DNA of 64,000 nucleotides from Sphingosinicella terrae (GTDB taxonomy: Bacteria; Pseudomonadota; Alphaproteobacteria; Sphingomonadales; Sphingomonadaceae): positions 186,001 to 250,000 of the forward strand of contig NZ_QDFY01000003.1 of assembly GCF_003347635.1 (NCBI RefSeq). The letters are read 5' to 3'. Position numbers and translations under genes: made by a program. The notes below the pieces were generated by a model that was given only the letters and a program-made list of their open reading frames with translations, did not search any database and was not told the origin of the DNA. Positions 45,427 through 54,956 of the stretch are shown in pieces. Numbering within the stretch: the first letter of the stretch is position 1; each line of letters starts with the position of its first letter.

Positions 45427-47679
45427 TCATGTCACGAACCGGAACTGCACCCGCGCCTGGACCGGCGCATATTCCTGGACCTTCGCCCTCAGGTCGGCGC
45501 GCTTGATCGTGTCGAGGGCGCGATTGAAGGCCCCCATCTCGCTGCCATTCTCGCCCCCGGCGGCGATTTCGGGCAGGCAGCTCTCCGACAGCTGGAGATG
45601 GCCCGGATCGCCGAAACGATCGGACACGAACGTGCCGGCGGGCAGGCCCTCGGGCAGGATCAACGATTCGTACTGCGCCGGAATCCGGCCGCCCGAGCGC
45701 GCCGTCGAGAATCGGAAGCAGCTCGATTGCGCGTCCTCGACGCGGACCTCGCCGTCGATGATCGAATCGGAGATGTCGGCGCGGCCGCAGCGGCAGTCGC
45801 CGATCATCGTCACCCGGTCGAGCTCGACCGAAGCCGATCCGACCGACAGCGCCGGCTGGTCGGCATAGCCGCGCACGATGCTGTCGGAGATGCGGATCGA
45901 CGCGGCCGTGCAGGGGGCGTCGCTGCCGAGGCCGCGCTCGGCGACGGAGCCGATCACCGACCGCTCGACGACGAGCTCCTCGACGACGCCCTCGATCACC
46001 AGCCGGACATGGGCGATGCGAACCGCCGGATCGCCGACGAGCACGGCACGGTCGCCGCCGGGATCGAGCGTGACGTCGCGAAGCAGGATCCGCTGCCACT
46101 GTCCGTCGAAGACGATCTCGGCGAGATCGCCGTCCGGCGCGACGCCGTCGAGCAGCAGCCCGATCCACAGTCCGTTGATCTCGATCGAGCGGCCGGACGC
46201 ATCGGGCGAGAGGCGGATCTCGCGCTGCCCCGCCGGCGGCCGCAGCGTCACATAGGGGCGGTTCCGGTCGGTCGCCCACATGGTCGCGTCGGCGTCCACC
46301 GTGATCGCCCCGCCGGCCGCGGTCGGGGCGTATGTCGCACTGCTGTCGAGCATGCGATTGCCGCCGATCGTGCTCCAGTTCGGCGCCAGTCCTTGTAGCG
46401 CGGCTGGGTCGCTCGACGGCACCGTGCGCTGGCGGTTGTGCGTGCCCGCGCCTACCGGGCTGAAGGCGCCGTAATGGAGCGTGCGGATCTGCAGCGCCTC
46501 GCCCGCGCCGGGGGCGGCGGTGAGGCGCACCCGGCCGGTCGCCGGATCGAGAAGCAACGCGGTCCAGGCATCGGTGACGGCGGTCTCGGCCCAGGCCGAG
46601 AGCTCGGCGCCGGCGAGCTGGTGCGGCGTCAGCGACGGATCGCCGGCGGCGCCGACGGCGAGATCGATGGCCGGCTCGGTGCCGAAGCCGCCGGCGACGA
46701 GATGGCCGCGTGGGCTCTGCGCCGTCATCGCCGCGGCCAGCAGCGCCTCGCGATCGATCGGGCCCAGGCCCGTGGTCGCGTCGAACAGGCTCTGCTGGCT
46801 GAAGAAGGTCCGGCCGATCAGCGGCGCCCAGGCCGGTGGGAAGGTAGGGTCGTCCGCCAGCCTGTAGGTGGCGGCGTTGAGCCGGCGGCAGCCGATCGGC
46901 GCGCGCACGTCCCATTCGTTGCGGGCGGCGCAGTCGGCGCGGTCCTCGCGGCCGGGCTGGAAGAGCGGCACGTCGCGGCCGGAGGGATCGAGCGTGTAGT
47001 GGGTCGCGTCGAGCCGGAACGGCGTCACCCCGACGAGCGCGAAGGCATATTGCCGGAACAGGAAGAGATTGACGTTGGGGATGTTGTAGAGCCCGCGGCG
47101 GCCGGGAGCCCGGCGAACGTCCGGCCGGTGGGCGAGATCGTCGAACGGGCCTTCGATGATGTCGGAGACGCGGACGTTGCGCAGATTGGCGTAGCCGCCG
47201 CGCGGCGTCCGGCTGATCGCACCGGACGGGACGCTGGTGTCCAGCATGTGCCAGTTTCGCGCCAGCCCCTTATAGCCTTCGCCGACGACCGCGTCCCAGT
47301 CGGCGATGTCGTCGGCGAGCGCCTCGAGGAGATGCGGCGTCCCGGCGCGCCGGCGATAGCCGATCGTGTGGCCGACGTCGGCGCGCCGCCCGGCCGGATT
47401 GAAGGCGCTGACCATGCGCGTGCCGAGCAGCGCGCCGATATAGGGGATCGCCCAGTCGTCGGCTTCCTCGATCCGGCTGTCGGCGAGCAGCCGGTCGACG
47501 CTTCGCCGCGCCACCGCAGCCTGCTCCGCGAGGATCTCGACGAGCGCGCGCAGCTGGCCGGGGCGGTGCGACACCCCGTCCTCGTGGCGGTAGATTTCGG
47601 GAATGAGCGCCCAGATCTTCTCGGCATAATGCCGCTCAAACTGGTCGCGGGCCGAGCTCGGACTTGGGGGGAGCGCCAT
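45427..47679 (-). CDS. Tail protein I-like baseplate protein with beta-helix extension (Afp12-like)
   Basis: Protein of 750 residues. Residues 1-200 are gpI-like: RPGQLRALVEILAEQ, DSRIEEADDWAIPYIGALLG and YRRRAGTPHLLEALADDI are characteristic of the wedge protein that attaches fibres. The rest (from about 430) contains short rungs such as IRISDSIVRG and VELDRVTMIGDCRC and looks like a beta-helix domain not found in ordinary gpI, which is about 200-300 residues. Its start codon shares a base with the preceding stop (TGATG). The arrangement suggests a wedge with an integral receptor-facing element. Confidence 0.78.
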   Translation of the reverse strand: MALPPSPSSARDQFERHYAEKIWALIPEIYRHEDGVSHRPGQLRALVEILAEQAAVARRSVDRLLADSRIEEADDWAIPYIGALLGTRMVSAFNPAGRRADVGHTIGYRRRAGTPHLLEALADDIADWDAVVGEGYKGLARNWHMLDTSVPSGAISRTPRGGYANLRNVRVSDIIEGPFDDLAHRPDVRRAPGRRGLYNIPNVNLFLFRQYAFALVGVTPFRLDATHYTLDPSGRDVPLFQPGREDRADCAARNEWDVRAPIGCRRLNAATYRLADDPTFPPAWAPLIGRTFFSQQSLFDATTGLGPIDREALLAAAMTAQSPRGHLVAGGFGTEPAIDLAVGAAGDPSLTPHQLAGAELSAWAETAVTDAWTALLLDPATGRVRLTAAPGAGEALQIRTLHYGAFSPVGAGTHNRQRTVPSSDPAALQGLAPNWSTIGGNRMLDSSATYAPTAAGGAITVDADATMWATDRNRPYVTLRPPAGQREIRLSPDASGRSIEINGLWIGLLLDGVAPDGDLAEIVFDGQWQRILLRDVTLDPGGDRAVLVGDPAVRIAHVRLVIEGVVEELVVERSVIGSVAERGLGSDAPCTAASIRISDSIVRGYADQPALSVGSASVELDRVTMIGDCRCGRADISDSIIDGEVRVEDAQSSCFRFSTARSGGRIPAQYESLILPEGLPAGTFVSDRFGDPGHLQLSESCLPEIAAGGENGSEMGAFNRALDTIKRADLRAKVQEYAPVQARVQFRFVT

Positions 47680-50000
47680 CAGAGCACCTGGCCGTGGGCG
47701 AGGCAGTCGAGCCATTGGCCCTCGCCGACGCTGATCGCCTTGGCCATCGGCCCGGTCGCGGTGGCGATCGAGCGGACCGAGCCCACGCCCGGCACCGCGT
47801 GGATGGCGGCGAGAAGGTGGCTGCGGAAGAGCGGCGCGGCGATGGCGATGCGGCGCGGGCCGAGCAGCCCGGCCTCGGGGTCGAACAGGGCGGTCCGGAC
47901 CGCCTCGCGCACCGTTTCCGGCGCATGGCCGGGCGCCGCGTCGACGCCGATGTCGAAGACCGGGACCACCACAGCGGTCGCCGGCGCGACCTTGATCGGC
48001 AGGCCCGGAAGCGCGCGCGCGGCGAGATAGGCGGCCAGCGCCGCGCTCGGATCGCCGGACTCGCTGATGATCCACACCATCACCGTCGCCTGGTGGCGCC
48101 CGGCGTCCCAGCTATAGGCGACCGCCGCATTGGAGATTCCCGAATAGGTGCGGGCGATCGCCTCGAAATCGGCGACCGAGACGGCGCGGCCGAGCGACAG
48201 CATCGATCCGGGCGCCGCCTTGCCCATGTCCGCCGCGCTTTCCGCATCGGCGCCGCCGGTGGCGGCCAGCGGCCCGAGCACGCGCGAAAGGCCGCGGGCC
48301 GGCCGGGCGAACTGCTTGATGCTGCCGGGCGGCGGCTTGGCCGCGCCCGCGCCGAAGCGGTAGCTGGCGGTGACGTTGGCCGTGCCCGACGGCGGGCGGG
48401 CGCCGCGCACGCCGTCGCCGAGTACGATCGTCGCCTTCCCGTCGGTTGCCATCTCGACGCGGAAGACGGTCTCGTCCGGGCCGCGGCCGTAGAAGCTCTC
48501 GACATAGGTCCAGGCGAGGCCGTCGATCCTGAGCGTGATCTGCGGCGAGCGTCCCAGCCCCTGCGAGGCGTCCTCGATCCAGCTCAGCGGCTTCTTGCGC
48601 AGGACGAAGCGCTGGCTGGCGATCGCCGCGTCGGACGATCCGAGCACTTCCTGCACGACGGTCTCGCCGCGCACCGCCTCGACGACATTGCCGTGGATCC
48701 TGACCGGGATCGTCAGCGGCTCGGCGAAGCCGCTGGCCGCCGCGTCGACCTCGTAGAGCGGGGTGCCGTCGGCGGCATAGGTCAGGCTGCCCGGCAGCAA
48801 CGCACCGCGCGCCATGCCGCCGATCGCGACCGCGTCGCCGGACCAGGGCGCGCTGCCGAGCGGCGGCACCGGCTTTTCCAGGCGCCCGGAGCTCTGGACG
48901 TGATCGACGGTGATCGCGGTCTCGGCCGGCCGGGTCGGCTGGCCGATCCGGCGCGGCAGGAAATGGAAGGCGATCGAGGCATCGCTCAGGCTGCCGCCGC
49001 CATATTCGAACTCGATGATCGTCAGCGGAATGGTGACGTCGGGCGTCGAGGCGCCGGTGGACTGGCTGTGGAGATAGCGGCCGACCGAGATCAGGCGGCA
49101 GGGATGGACGGCGCCGTCGACCTCGACGAGGACGAAGCCGCGCCGGCCGATCTGCGGGTAGAGCGCGTCGAGGATCGCATATTTGCCCTCGACCGTGTTG
49201 TTGACCGCGGTCCCCTGGTCGAGCAGCGGCGTCGGCCCCGCGCGCAGGGTGAAGAGGACGGCGTGCAGGTCGGAGAGCGGCGTTCCGCCCGGCACCACGA
49301 GCGGCCCCTCCTCGAAGCGGACGGTCTGGTATTTGAGGCCGTCCGCTTCGGTCGCGGTGTCGACCGAGGCGACGCGGCCGGCGCCGAGCACCTCGCCGCC
49401 GCCGTCGGTCAGCGCCAGCAACGCGCCGACATTGGGCGCCGTGCCGGAGGCGAAGCGGACATTGCCGTCATAGGCGTCGAGGCGGACAGGCGCCAGCGTC
49501 CAGTGGTTGCGCTGCGGCCAGACGCCCGCCGCCGCGAGCAGCTCGAACACCTGCGGCGATTCTCCGTCGAACCCCTGGCTGCGGAAGCCGGTGCCGGCGG
49601 CGGCCACGACCAAGTCCTCGCCCTTGGCTTCCAGCGCCAGCTGGACCCGCGACACCATCGCCGGCCGCGGCACGTAGCCGAGCAGCGAGACCAGCTCGCG
49701 CATCGCGCGATCGTCATCGAGCGTGCCGACATAGGCGCGATCGGCGACGATCGCGTCGTAGAAGCCGGTGATGTCGAGCACATAGGCCCAGGCCTCGATC
49801 AGCATGACGCCGAGATCGTGCGCGCCGTCCGCCTTCCAGCCGGCGAGCGCGGGCCGATCGGCGATGTCGGCCAGCATCGCCCGGCGATATTCCGGGAAGC
49901 CGACGAGCTGGCGCGGCAGCCGCTCCAGCCCGGCGCGGATGTAGGGCAAAGGCGGATGCGCAGGGACCGGGCAGCAGGGACGGGTCTCGGGACGGAGCAT
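47679..50000 (-). CDS. Baseplate J-like protein, second copy
   Basis: Protein of 773 residues, related to phage gpJ/T4 gp6-type baseplate wedge proteins. Visible are DLGVMLIEAWAYVLDITGFYDA near 62-83, a mid-region LGDGVRGARPPSGTANVTASY and the C-terminal gpJ block with ADFEAIARTYSGISNAAV. It is the immediate downstream neighbour of another gpJ-like gene with a one-base stop/start overlap. Tandem wedge proteins are common in eCIS (Afp11/Afp12 region). The start at 50000 is fixed by the TGATG overlap; upstream readings are shadows of the neighbour. Confidence 0.82.
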   Translation of the reverse strand: MLRPETRPCCPVPAHPPLPYIRAGLERLPRQLVGFPEYRRAMLADIADRPALAGWKADGAHDLGVMLIEAWAYVLDITGFYDAIVADRAYVGTLDDDRAMRELVSLLGYVPRPAMVSRVQLALEAKGEDLVVAAAGTGFRSQGFDGESPQVFELLAAAGVWPQRNHWTLAPVRLDAYDGNVRFASGTAPNVGALLALTDGGGEVLGAGRVASVDTATEADGLKYQTVRFEEGPLVVPGGTPLSDLHAVLFTLRAGPTPLLDQGTAVNNTVEGKYAILDALYPQIGRRGFVLVEVDGAVHPCRLISVGRYLHSQSTGASTPDVTIPLTIIEFEYGGGSLSDASIAFHFLPRRIGQPTRPAETAITVDHVQSSGRLEKPVPPLGSAPWSGDAVAIGGMARGALLPGSLTYAADGTPLYEVDAAASGFAEPLTIPVRIHGNVVEAVRGETVVQEVLGSSDAAIASQRFVLRKKPLSWIEDASQGLGRSPQITLRIDGLAWTYVESFYGRGPDETVFRVEMATDGKATIVLGDGVRGARPPSGTANVTASYRFGAGAAKPPPGSIKQFARPARGLSRVLGPLAATGGADAESAADMGKAAPGSMLSLGRAVSVADFEAIARTYSGISNAAVAYSWDAGRHQATVMVWIISESGDPSAALAAYLAARALPGLPIKVAPATAVVVPVFDIGVDAAPGHAPETVREAVRTALFDPEAGLLGPRRIAIAAPLFRSHLLAAIHAVPGVGSVRSIATATGPMAKAISVGEGQWLDCLAHGQVL

Positions 50001-52570
50001 CAGCGGCCTCCGTCGCTCTTGATCCGCAGCAGGCCCAAGGCGGCCCGGTCGGGATCGTTCTGCAGGCGGATGATCTGGCCGGCCTCGGGGACCAAGGCCG
50101 TCTCGCTGAAGTCGCGCCAGTCGCCGAGCCCTCGCACGCGGATCCGGATCGAATCGACGAACCGCACTCCGGGCACCGCCTGCGCCGCCGCCTCGAGCGA
50201 GGAGCGGCTGAGCGGCGTGCCGAAGGTGAAATTGTTGGGCGCGAAGAAGCCGGGGGCGGCGATCGCCTCGTACAGCGCCTCGACCACCTCGCCGGCAAAG
50301 GCATTGGCGGCGACGCAGACCCTGATCTCGATGTCGATGTCGAGATAATCGGGCTCGACCCGGCGCGCGTCTCGCGCCGCCATCCGGATGCACTCGATCT
50401 CGGTGTCGACCGCGGCGGCCTGGACCGGCGTGAGCGCGATCGAATCGAGCGGATCGACGGCGACGAAGTCGGTCGACCAGCTGCCGGTCCAGCGGGTCGT
50501 GCTGCTGGCGCGCTGGACGAACGGCATCCGCTCGATGATCTCGCTATAGTCTTCCGGCCGCACCGCCCGCCGCGGCATCGCCCGATAGGCCTCGGGCGCG
50601 AGCAGCCGGATCGTCGCCGCATCCTCCTCGGCGCGGGCATTGCCGAAGGGCAGGGGATTGGTGACGGCGCCGACCAAAGCGGCGACGGCCGGGGAGACGG
50701 CGACGCCCTCGGGCGGCTCGGCGCTCAGCGTCTCGCTGGCGACGTTCGCGGTCACGCCCGGATCGGTGAGGTAGCGGGCGCGGACGATCGCGCCGACCGC
50801 CGGCGGCTGGCCGAAGGCGCCGCTGCCGAAGCGCACCGTCCAGCCGCTGTCGGAGGCGTAATCCTGGAAATCGAACGTGCCGAAGGGCAGCTGATAGCGG
50901 CGCACGGTGCGCCACATTCCGGGCTCCAGCGTGAAGACGGTGTCGTCGACGTCGCCATCCAGCGGATCGTCGAGATAGTCCCAGGAGGGCGCGCCCGCCG
51001 GCTCGACGAACAAAGCGAACAGCGCGGGATCGTCGACCGGCAGCGGCGCCGGCAGCACTGCCGGCGGCTCGATTTCGGTCAGCACGATCTCCGGACTGCC
51101 GTCGGCGCGGTGCCGGAGCGACTGGCCCTCGCTCGCCCGCAGGCCGTAGCGGAAGACGATGTCGCGCCCGGCGCGGGCGGCATCGATGCTCCCCTCGCGT
51201 TCGACCGCCGGCGGCAGCGCCTGCATCCTCGCCGCCAGCACCGGATCGGCGACCGGGATCGAAGCCGCCAGCTCCTCGCCGGTGCCGATCCGGAAATGCT
51301 CGGTGACGGCTTCCCCGGCGGCCACCGGCACCACGTTCATCGCGACGGTGAGGCCGTCATAGGGAAGCTCGACCCGGGTCGCTTCGCTCCGGTCCCAGTG
51401 GATCCGGGTGACGAAGGTGGGATTGCCCGCGGTCAGGATGAGCGGATCGACGAACTCGTTGACGGCGATGATGGTGACCGGCACGGCCCGCTTCGGCCGC
51501 TCGGCGCCCGGATCGGACAGGATGAAGACCTTCTTGCCGACCAGGAACTCCTCTCGGGTCACGCCGGCGGGGGTCTCGGCGGCGACGGCCGGTGCCGATT
51601 GCAGCATCAGGCTGGTGAGGCCGTGGCCGAGGCAATCCTGCTCGGGATCGGGATTGTGCGCGGGGAAGATGTTCCAGCGCGGATGGAGCCAGATCCCAGC
51701 TATCGTCGAGAAGGGGATGGACGAGACCGCGTCGGGCCGGGCCCAGAAGGGCGTGTCGGCCGGCAGCGTTCCGCCGGCGCCGATCGCGGTGACGGCGATG
51801 TCGCCGCCGGCCGGGGCGCCGCGGTCGACTCGATAGTCTACCAGCCGGGCCAAGGCGGCGAGGCTGGCGCGCTGGGTGGCGCTGGCGAAGCGCGTCTCCG
51901 CGTCGATCCGGTCCTGCTGATAGGCGAATTCGTCGCCCAGGGCGGCCATCACCTCCATCAGCATGACCGCGGTGTCGGCTTCGATCGGCTCGCGCCAGTC
52001 CGGGTAGCGGGCACGGGTGAAGTCGAGCAGGGCAAGCCGGATCGAATCGAAGTCGCGGGCGAGATAGTCGACGGCGACGTCCTCGAGCGGATCGCCCGGG
52101 CAGTCGGGATCGGCCTCGCAGTCGAAGCCGGTCTCGCAGGCCTGCTTGAAGTCGAACAGGAGGGTGCCGCCGAGCACGTCCATCCGCGGATGCTCGATCA
52201 CCAGCCGGTAGGGCTCGAAGCCGCCGGGCTCCACCACCTCGATCTCGAGTGCGACCCGCTCGGCATCGAATGTGCGGATCCGGCGCCAGCGCAGCGCCGC
52301 GATGTCGGCGGCGACGGCGCCGGCCGCCGTCTCGATCCGCGCGCCGAGCGGCGCCACCGCGGGCACGTCCGGCCCCTCGTCGGCCCCGCCGGGCACCGCC
52401 GGCACCGCGCCCGGCGCCACCATCGGCGGGACGGTCTCTTCGGGATCGATGATGAAGAAGACGCGCAGCACCCTCTGGTCGGCCGGATCGACGACCTGGA
52501 CGAAGTCGATGCCGGTCAGCGTCCGGACCGCCTGGGCGCACAGCGCGATGCGGCGGCCGGGGGCGGTCAT
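50000..52570 (-). CDS. Baseplate J-like protein (Afp11-like)
   Basis: Protein of 856 residues, the first of two tandem gpJ-like wedge proteins. Residues 170-235 contain VDYLARDFDSIRLALLDF and EADTAVMLMEVMAALGDEFAYQQDR, typical of the wedge N-terminus; the C-terminal part has RPEDYSEIIERMPFVQRAS and repeated fold segments. Two Cys-rich stretches near 145-165 (CETGFDCEADPDCPGD) are unusual and could bind metal or form disulphides. The ATG overlaps the gp25 stop as ATGA. Role: wedge linking hub and sheath, inferred from homology and order. Confidence 0.86.
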   Translation of the reverse strand: MTAPGRRIALCAQAVRTLTGIDFVQVVDPADQRVLRVFFIIDPEETVPPMVAPGAVPAVPGGADEGPDVPAVAPLGARIETAAGAVAADIAALRWRRIRTFDAERVALEIEVVEPGGFEPYRLVIEHPRMDVLGGTLLFDFKQACETGFDCEADPDCPGDPLEDVAVDYLARDFDSIRLALLDFTRARYPDWREPIEADTAVMLMEVMAALGDEFAYQQDRIDAETRFASATQRASLAALARLVDYRVDRGAPAGGDIAVTAIGAGGTLPADTPFWARPDAVSSIPFSTIAGIWLHPRWNIFPAHNPDPEQDCLGHGLTSLMLQSAPAVAAETPAGVTREEFLVGKKVFILSDPGAERPKRAVPVTIIAVNEFVDPLILTAGNPTFVTRIHWDRSEATRVELPYDGLTVAMNVVPVAAGEAVTEHFRIGTGEELAASIPVADPVLAARMQALPPAVEREGSIDAARAGRDIVFRYGLRASEGQSLRHRADGSPEIVLTEIEPPAVLPAPLPVDDPALFALFVEPAGAPSWDYLDDPLDGDVDDTVFTLEPGMWRTVRRYQLPFGTFDFQDYASDSGWTVRFGSGAFGQPPAVGAIVRARYLTDPGVTANVASETLSAEPPEGVAVSPAVAALVGAVTNPLPFGNARAEEDAATIRLLAPEAYRAMPRRAVRPEDYSEIIERMPFVQRASSTTRWTGSWSTDFVAVDPLDSIALTPVQAAAVDTEIECIRMAARDARRVEPDYLDIDIEIRVCVAANAFAGEVVEALYEAIAAPGFFAPNNFTFGTPLSRSSLEAAAQAVPGVRFVDSIRIRVRGLGDWRDFSETALVPEAGQIIRLQNDPDRAALGLLRIKSDGGR

Positions 52571-52953
52571 GACAGCCGCACCTCCTCGTTGAGATAGCGC
52601 TGCTCGCCATGGGCGATGACCCGGTAGACGACGGTGACGAGCAGGGTCTCGGCCTGCACGTCCATCTTGACCTGCTCGACCTGGATGATCGGCTGCAGCC
52701 AGCGCGTCAGGCTGTCATAGACCATGGTGCGCGCCAGCATCGCCGTCGCCTCCGACAGAGGCGCGAAGACGAGCCGGCGGATTCCGGCGCCGAAGGCGGG
52801 CCGGTTCACCCGCTCGCCGGGGGAAGTCAGCAGCAGGAAGCGGATCAGCTGGCGGACATAGGCGTCGTAATCCGGCTCCTCCTCGGTCCGGCCCGACAGC
52901 GGGTTGAACGAGAGCGGCGTCGCGAGCCGGCGGGCGAAGGGGGCGAGCGTCAT
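52567..52953 (-). CDS. GPW/gp25-family baseplate protein (Afp9-like)
   Basis: Protein of 128 residues of the gp25 lysozyme-like baseplate family. The conserved LLLTSPGERVNRPAFGAGIR segment near 41-60 and the following LVFAPLSEAT helix are diagnostic. In eCIS and phages, gp25 nucleates sheath assembly at the baseplate, in contact with gp6/gpJ proteins. It is followed by the gpJ-like gene with a 4-nt overlap and preceded by the PAAR-like gene, 4 nt away. Confidence 0.9.
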   Translation of the reverse strand: MTLAPFARRLATPLSFNPLSGRTEEEPDYDAYVRQLIRFLLLTSPGERVNRPAFGAGIRRLVFAPLSEATAMLARTMVYDSLTRWLQPIIQVEQVKMDVQAETLLVTVVYRVIAHGEQRYLNEEVRLS

Positions 52954-52957
52954 CGCT

Positions 52958-53257
52958 TCAGCTCCCGCTCACCCGGGCGTCGCCCAGGGTGACGCTGACC
53001 GGCGCGCTGGCCGGGACCGCGCTGACCGCCGTTCCGATCGACGCCGTCGAGACGGTCGGGATCCGGTTCACGAAGACGCGGCTGTTCGTCACCGTCCACA
53101 TCCCCGTCACCATCGGCCCGGAAAATTGCAGCACGTCGGTGGCGATGCCGATCGGGCCCATCGCGGTCTTGACCCGGCTGTTCGTCGTCACGACCGAAGC
53201 GGCCGGCGCGCCGGCGGCCATGATCCCGGCCGGAAGCGTGACGAGTGGAGGAGCCAT
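52958..53257 (-). CDS. PAAR-like spike-tip protein (Afp10-like)
   Basis: Small protein of 99 residues, rich in Val, Thr, Ala and Gly with TLPAGIMAAGAPAASVVTT and FVNRIPTVSTASIGT, compatible with a trimeric PAAR-like cone. No clear His/Cys metal-site set is visible, which differs from canonical PAAR. The ATG at 53257 is chosen by position 14 nt after the spike gene; a longer frame upstream is a shadow. Position between the gpV-like spike and gp25 supports the tip assignment. Confidence 0.72.
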   Translation of the reverse strand: MAPPLVTLPAGIMAAGAPAASVVTTNSRVKTAMGPIGIATDVLQFSGPMVTGMWTVTNSRVFVNRIPTVSTASIGTAVSAVPASAPVSVTLGDARVSGS

Positions 53258-53271
53258 CGCCTCTTTCCCCC

Positions 53272-53811
53272 TCACATCGCCGTCAGGGCGCCGTTCATGG
53301 CGTCGAATCCGGAAGCCGAGACCTTGGCGCTGCCGCCGTTCGCCGACAGCTCGACCTCGGGCGCCTCGATCTTGATGCTGTCGCTCTTGATCGTGATCTT
53401 GCTGCCGCCCGACGTCTCGATCTCGACGGTGCCGGCATCGTTGTCGACGCGTAGGGTCAGCCCCGGCGTCTTCCAGAAGGCGATTCCTTCGACGGCGTCG
53501 GCGCTGTCGATCTCGCCGTCCTTCCAGAAGCAGCCCGACCAGATCGGCTGGCTGATCTCGCCGCCTTCGAACTCGACCCAGATCGAGCTCTCCGCCGGCG
53601 GCAGGGCGAAGAAGCCGACGCTGGCGCCGGCATAAGGCGCGCAGGGCATCGCCCACATCTCCTTGTCGCCCATCACCGACGGCACCCGGACCTTCAATCG
53701 GCCGCGCTTGGTCGAATCGGCGGTGTCGACGACGGTGCCGCGATACTTGCCGTAATAACGCTGGCTCATGCCCTGGACGACGCGGTCCAGCTCTTCCATC
53801 ATGTCGGTCAC
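53272..53811 (-). CDS. Baseplate assembly protein V-like spike (OB-fold)
   Basis: Protein of 179 residues resembling phage gpV and the OB-fold/needle half of VgrG. YYGKYRGTVVDTADSTKRGR near 19-38 and AMPCAPYAGASVGFFALPP near 54-72 are OB-fold strands; the C-terminus ends in alternating beta repeats (VEIETSGGSKITIKSD) of the spike needle. I chose GTG 53811 because it overlaps the hub stop as GTGA and has GGAGG 10 nt upstream; ATGs at 53802 and 53799 are alternatives. Together with the preceding gene it makes a two-gene version of Afp8. Confidence 0.82.
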   Translation of the reverse strand: MTDMMEELDRVVQGMSQRYYGKYRGTVVDTADSTKRGRLKVRVPSVMGDKEMWAMPCAPYAGASVGFFALPPAESSIWVEFEGGEISQPIWSGCFWKDGEIDSADAVEGIAFWKTPGLTLRVDNDAGTVEIETSGGSKITIKSDSIKIEAPEVELSANGGSAKVSASGFDAMNGALTAM

Positions 53812-54956
53812 AGCACCCGGTCCTCCTCGCGCAGGCCGTTCGCGCGCAGCTTGAAGTCGATGAAATGGTCGGCCGCGTTGATGACGTGGGTCGCGGTCTT
53901 GACCTGGTAGGCGCCGGACAGGCGGGTGCCGGCATTCTGGACGTCGATGATCATGTGCGGCTTGACGCACAGGCCGAGCAGCTCGAGCGTCGACGAGCAG
54001 TCGACCTCGACGAACCAGGCCGCCTCGTTGAGCATCGCCCGCTCGGCGAGCTGCTGCTCCTCGGGATCGGTCACCGCCGGCGCCAGCGCCTGGCGGTCGA
54101 CGCCGTCTATCTCGCGAAGCGTCGTCCAGTCGGGGGTCACCGGCTCGAGCGTCTCCTCGCCCGGCGTCTCCACCTCCTCTCCGGTCGCCGCCTGCTGGCC
54201 GAAGCCGAGCGCCGCATTGGGCCGCTCATAGTCGATGCGGGCGTCGAAGCGGGTCACCTTGATGCACTGGTCGGCCGGCGGGTGGACGTTGATGGCGTTG
54301 CCGGCCGGGGCGGCGAGGATCGGCGGCGTGACGTTGAGGAAGGGCCCGGGCGGCGAGCTCTTGATCCGCGCCGTATAGGTGCAGGAGATGCCGCCGGTGC
54401 CCGGCACCTCGGAAGGCTCGTAGTCGAGCCAGAATTCGAGCACGTTCTTGCGGGCGATCTCCTCGAGGAAGGCGAGGTCGGTGGCGCGCTGGCTCAGCCC
54501 GTTCTGCTCGTCGGCATATTCCTTGGTGGTGTCCTCGACGTCATGCTCGAAGCCATAGGCGTCCAGGATCGATCGCGCCGCGTCGGAGGCGAAGCCGGTC
54601 CAGGTCGCCTGCACCCCGACCCGGCCCATGATCACGCGCCGGTCCTCGCCATGGATCTCGACCCAGCTGCCGGTGCCGCCGACCATGGACGAGGTGCGGA
54701 TGCGCGTGATCGGCCCGAAGACGAGGCAATGGAGCTGCTCGTCGAGCCGGACGAAGATGCCGATCATCTCGTTGGAGCGGAGCGCCGGATTGCGCGCGAC
54801 CTCGGGATCGCCCTCGCACAGATCGTCCTCGAAGCGCAGCGCGAACTTGGTCGCCTTGCTGAGCTCCATCTCGACCCGCGCCTCGGTGATCCAGGGCATG
54901 ATGTCCTCGATCACGGTGAATTCCTCGCCGCGGGTGATGATCGCCCCGAAGCCCAT
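53808..54956 (-). CDS. Phage late-control D-like hub protein
   Basis: Protein of 382 residues homologous to gpD/gp27-type hub domains. The block QATWTGFASDAARSILDAYG near 120-139 and SQRATDLAFLEEIARKN near 155-171 with EFWLDYE are typical of this fold. The start at 54956 shares one base with the LysM stop codon; an earlier in-frame ATG at 55043 adds a non-homologous lead. It forms the trimeric hub on which the gpV-like spike sits, by analogy with Afp8 and VgrG. It is unusual only in being separate from the spike. Confidence 0.84.
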   Translation of the reverse strand: MGFGAIITRGEEFTVIEDIMPWITEARVEMELSKATKFALRFEDDLCEGDPEVARNPALRSNEMIGIFVRLDEQLHCLVFGPITRIRTSSMVGGTGSWVEIHGEDRRVIMGRVGVQATWTGFASDAARSILDAYGFEHDVEDTTKEYADEQNGLSQRATDLAFLEEIARKNVLEFWLDYEPSEVPGTGGISCTYTARIKSSPPGPFLNVTPPILAAPAGNAINVHPPADQCIKVTRFDARIDYERPNAALGFGQQAATGEEVETPGEETLEPVTPDWTTLREIDGVDRQALAPAVTDPEEQQLAERAMLNEAAWFVEVDCSSTLELLGLCVKPHMIIDVQNAGTRLSGAYQVKTATHVINAADHFIDFKLRANGLREEDRVL

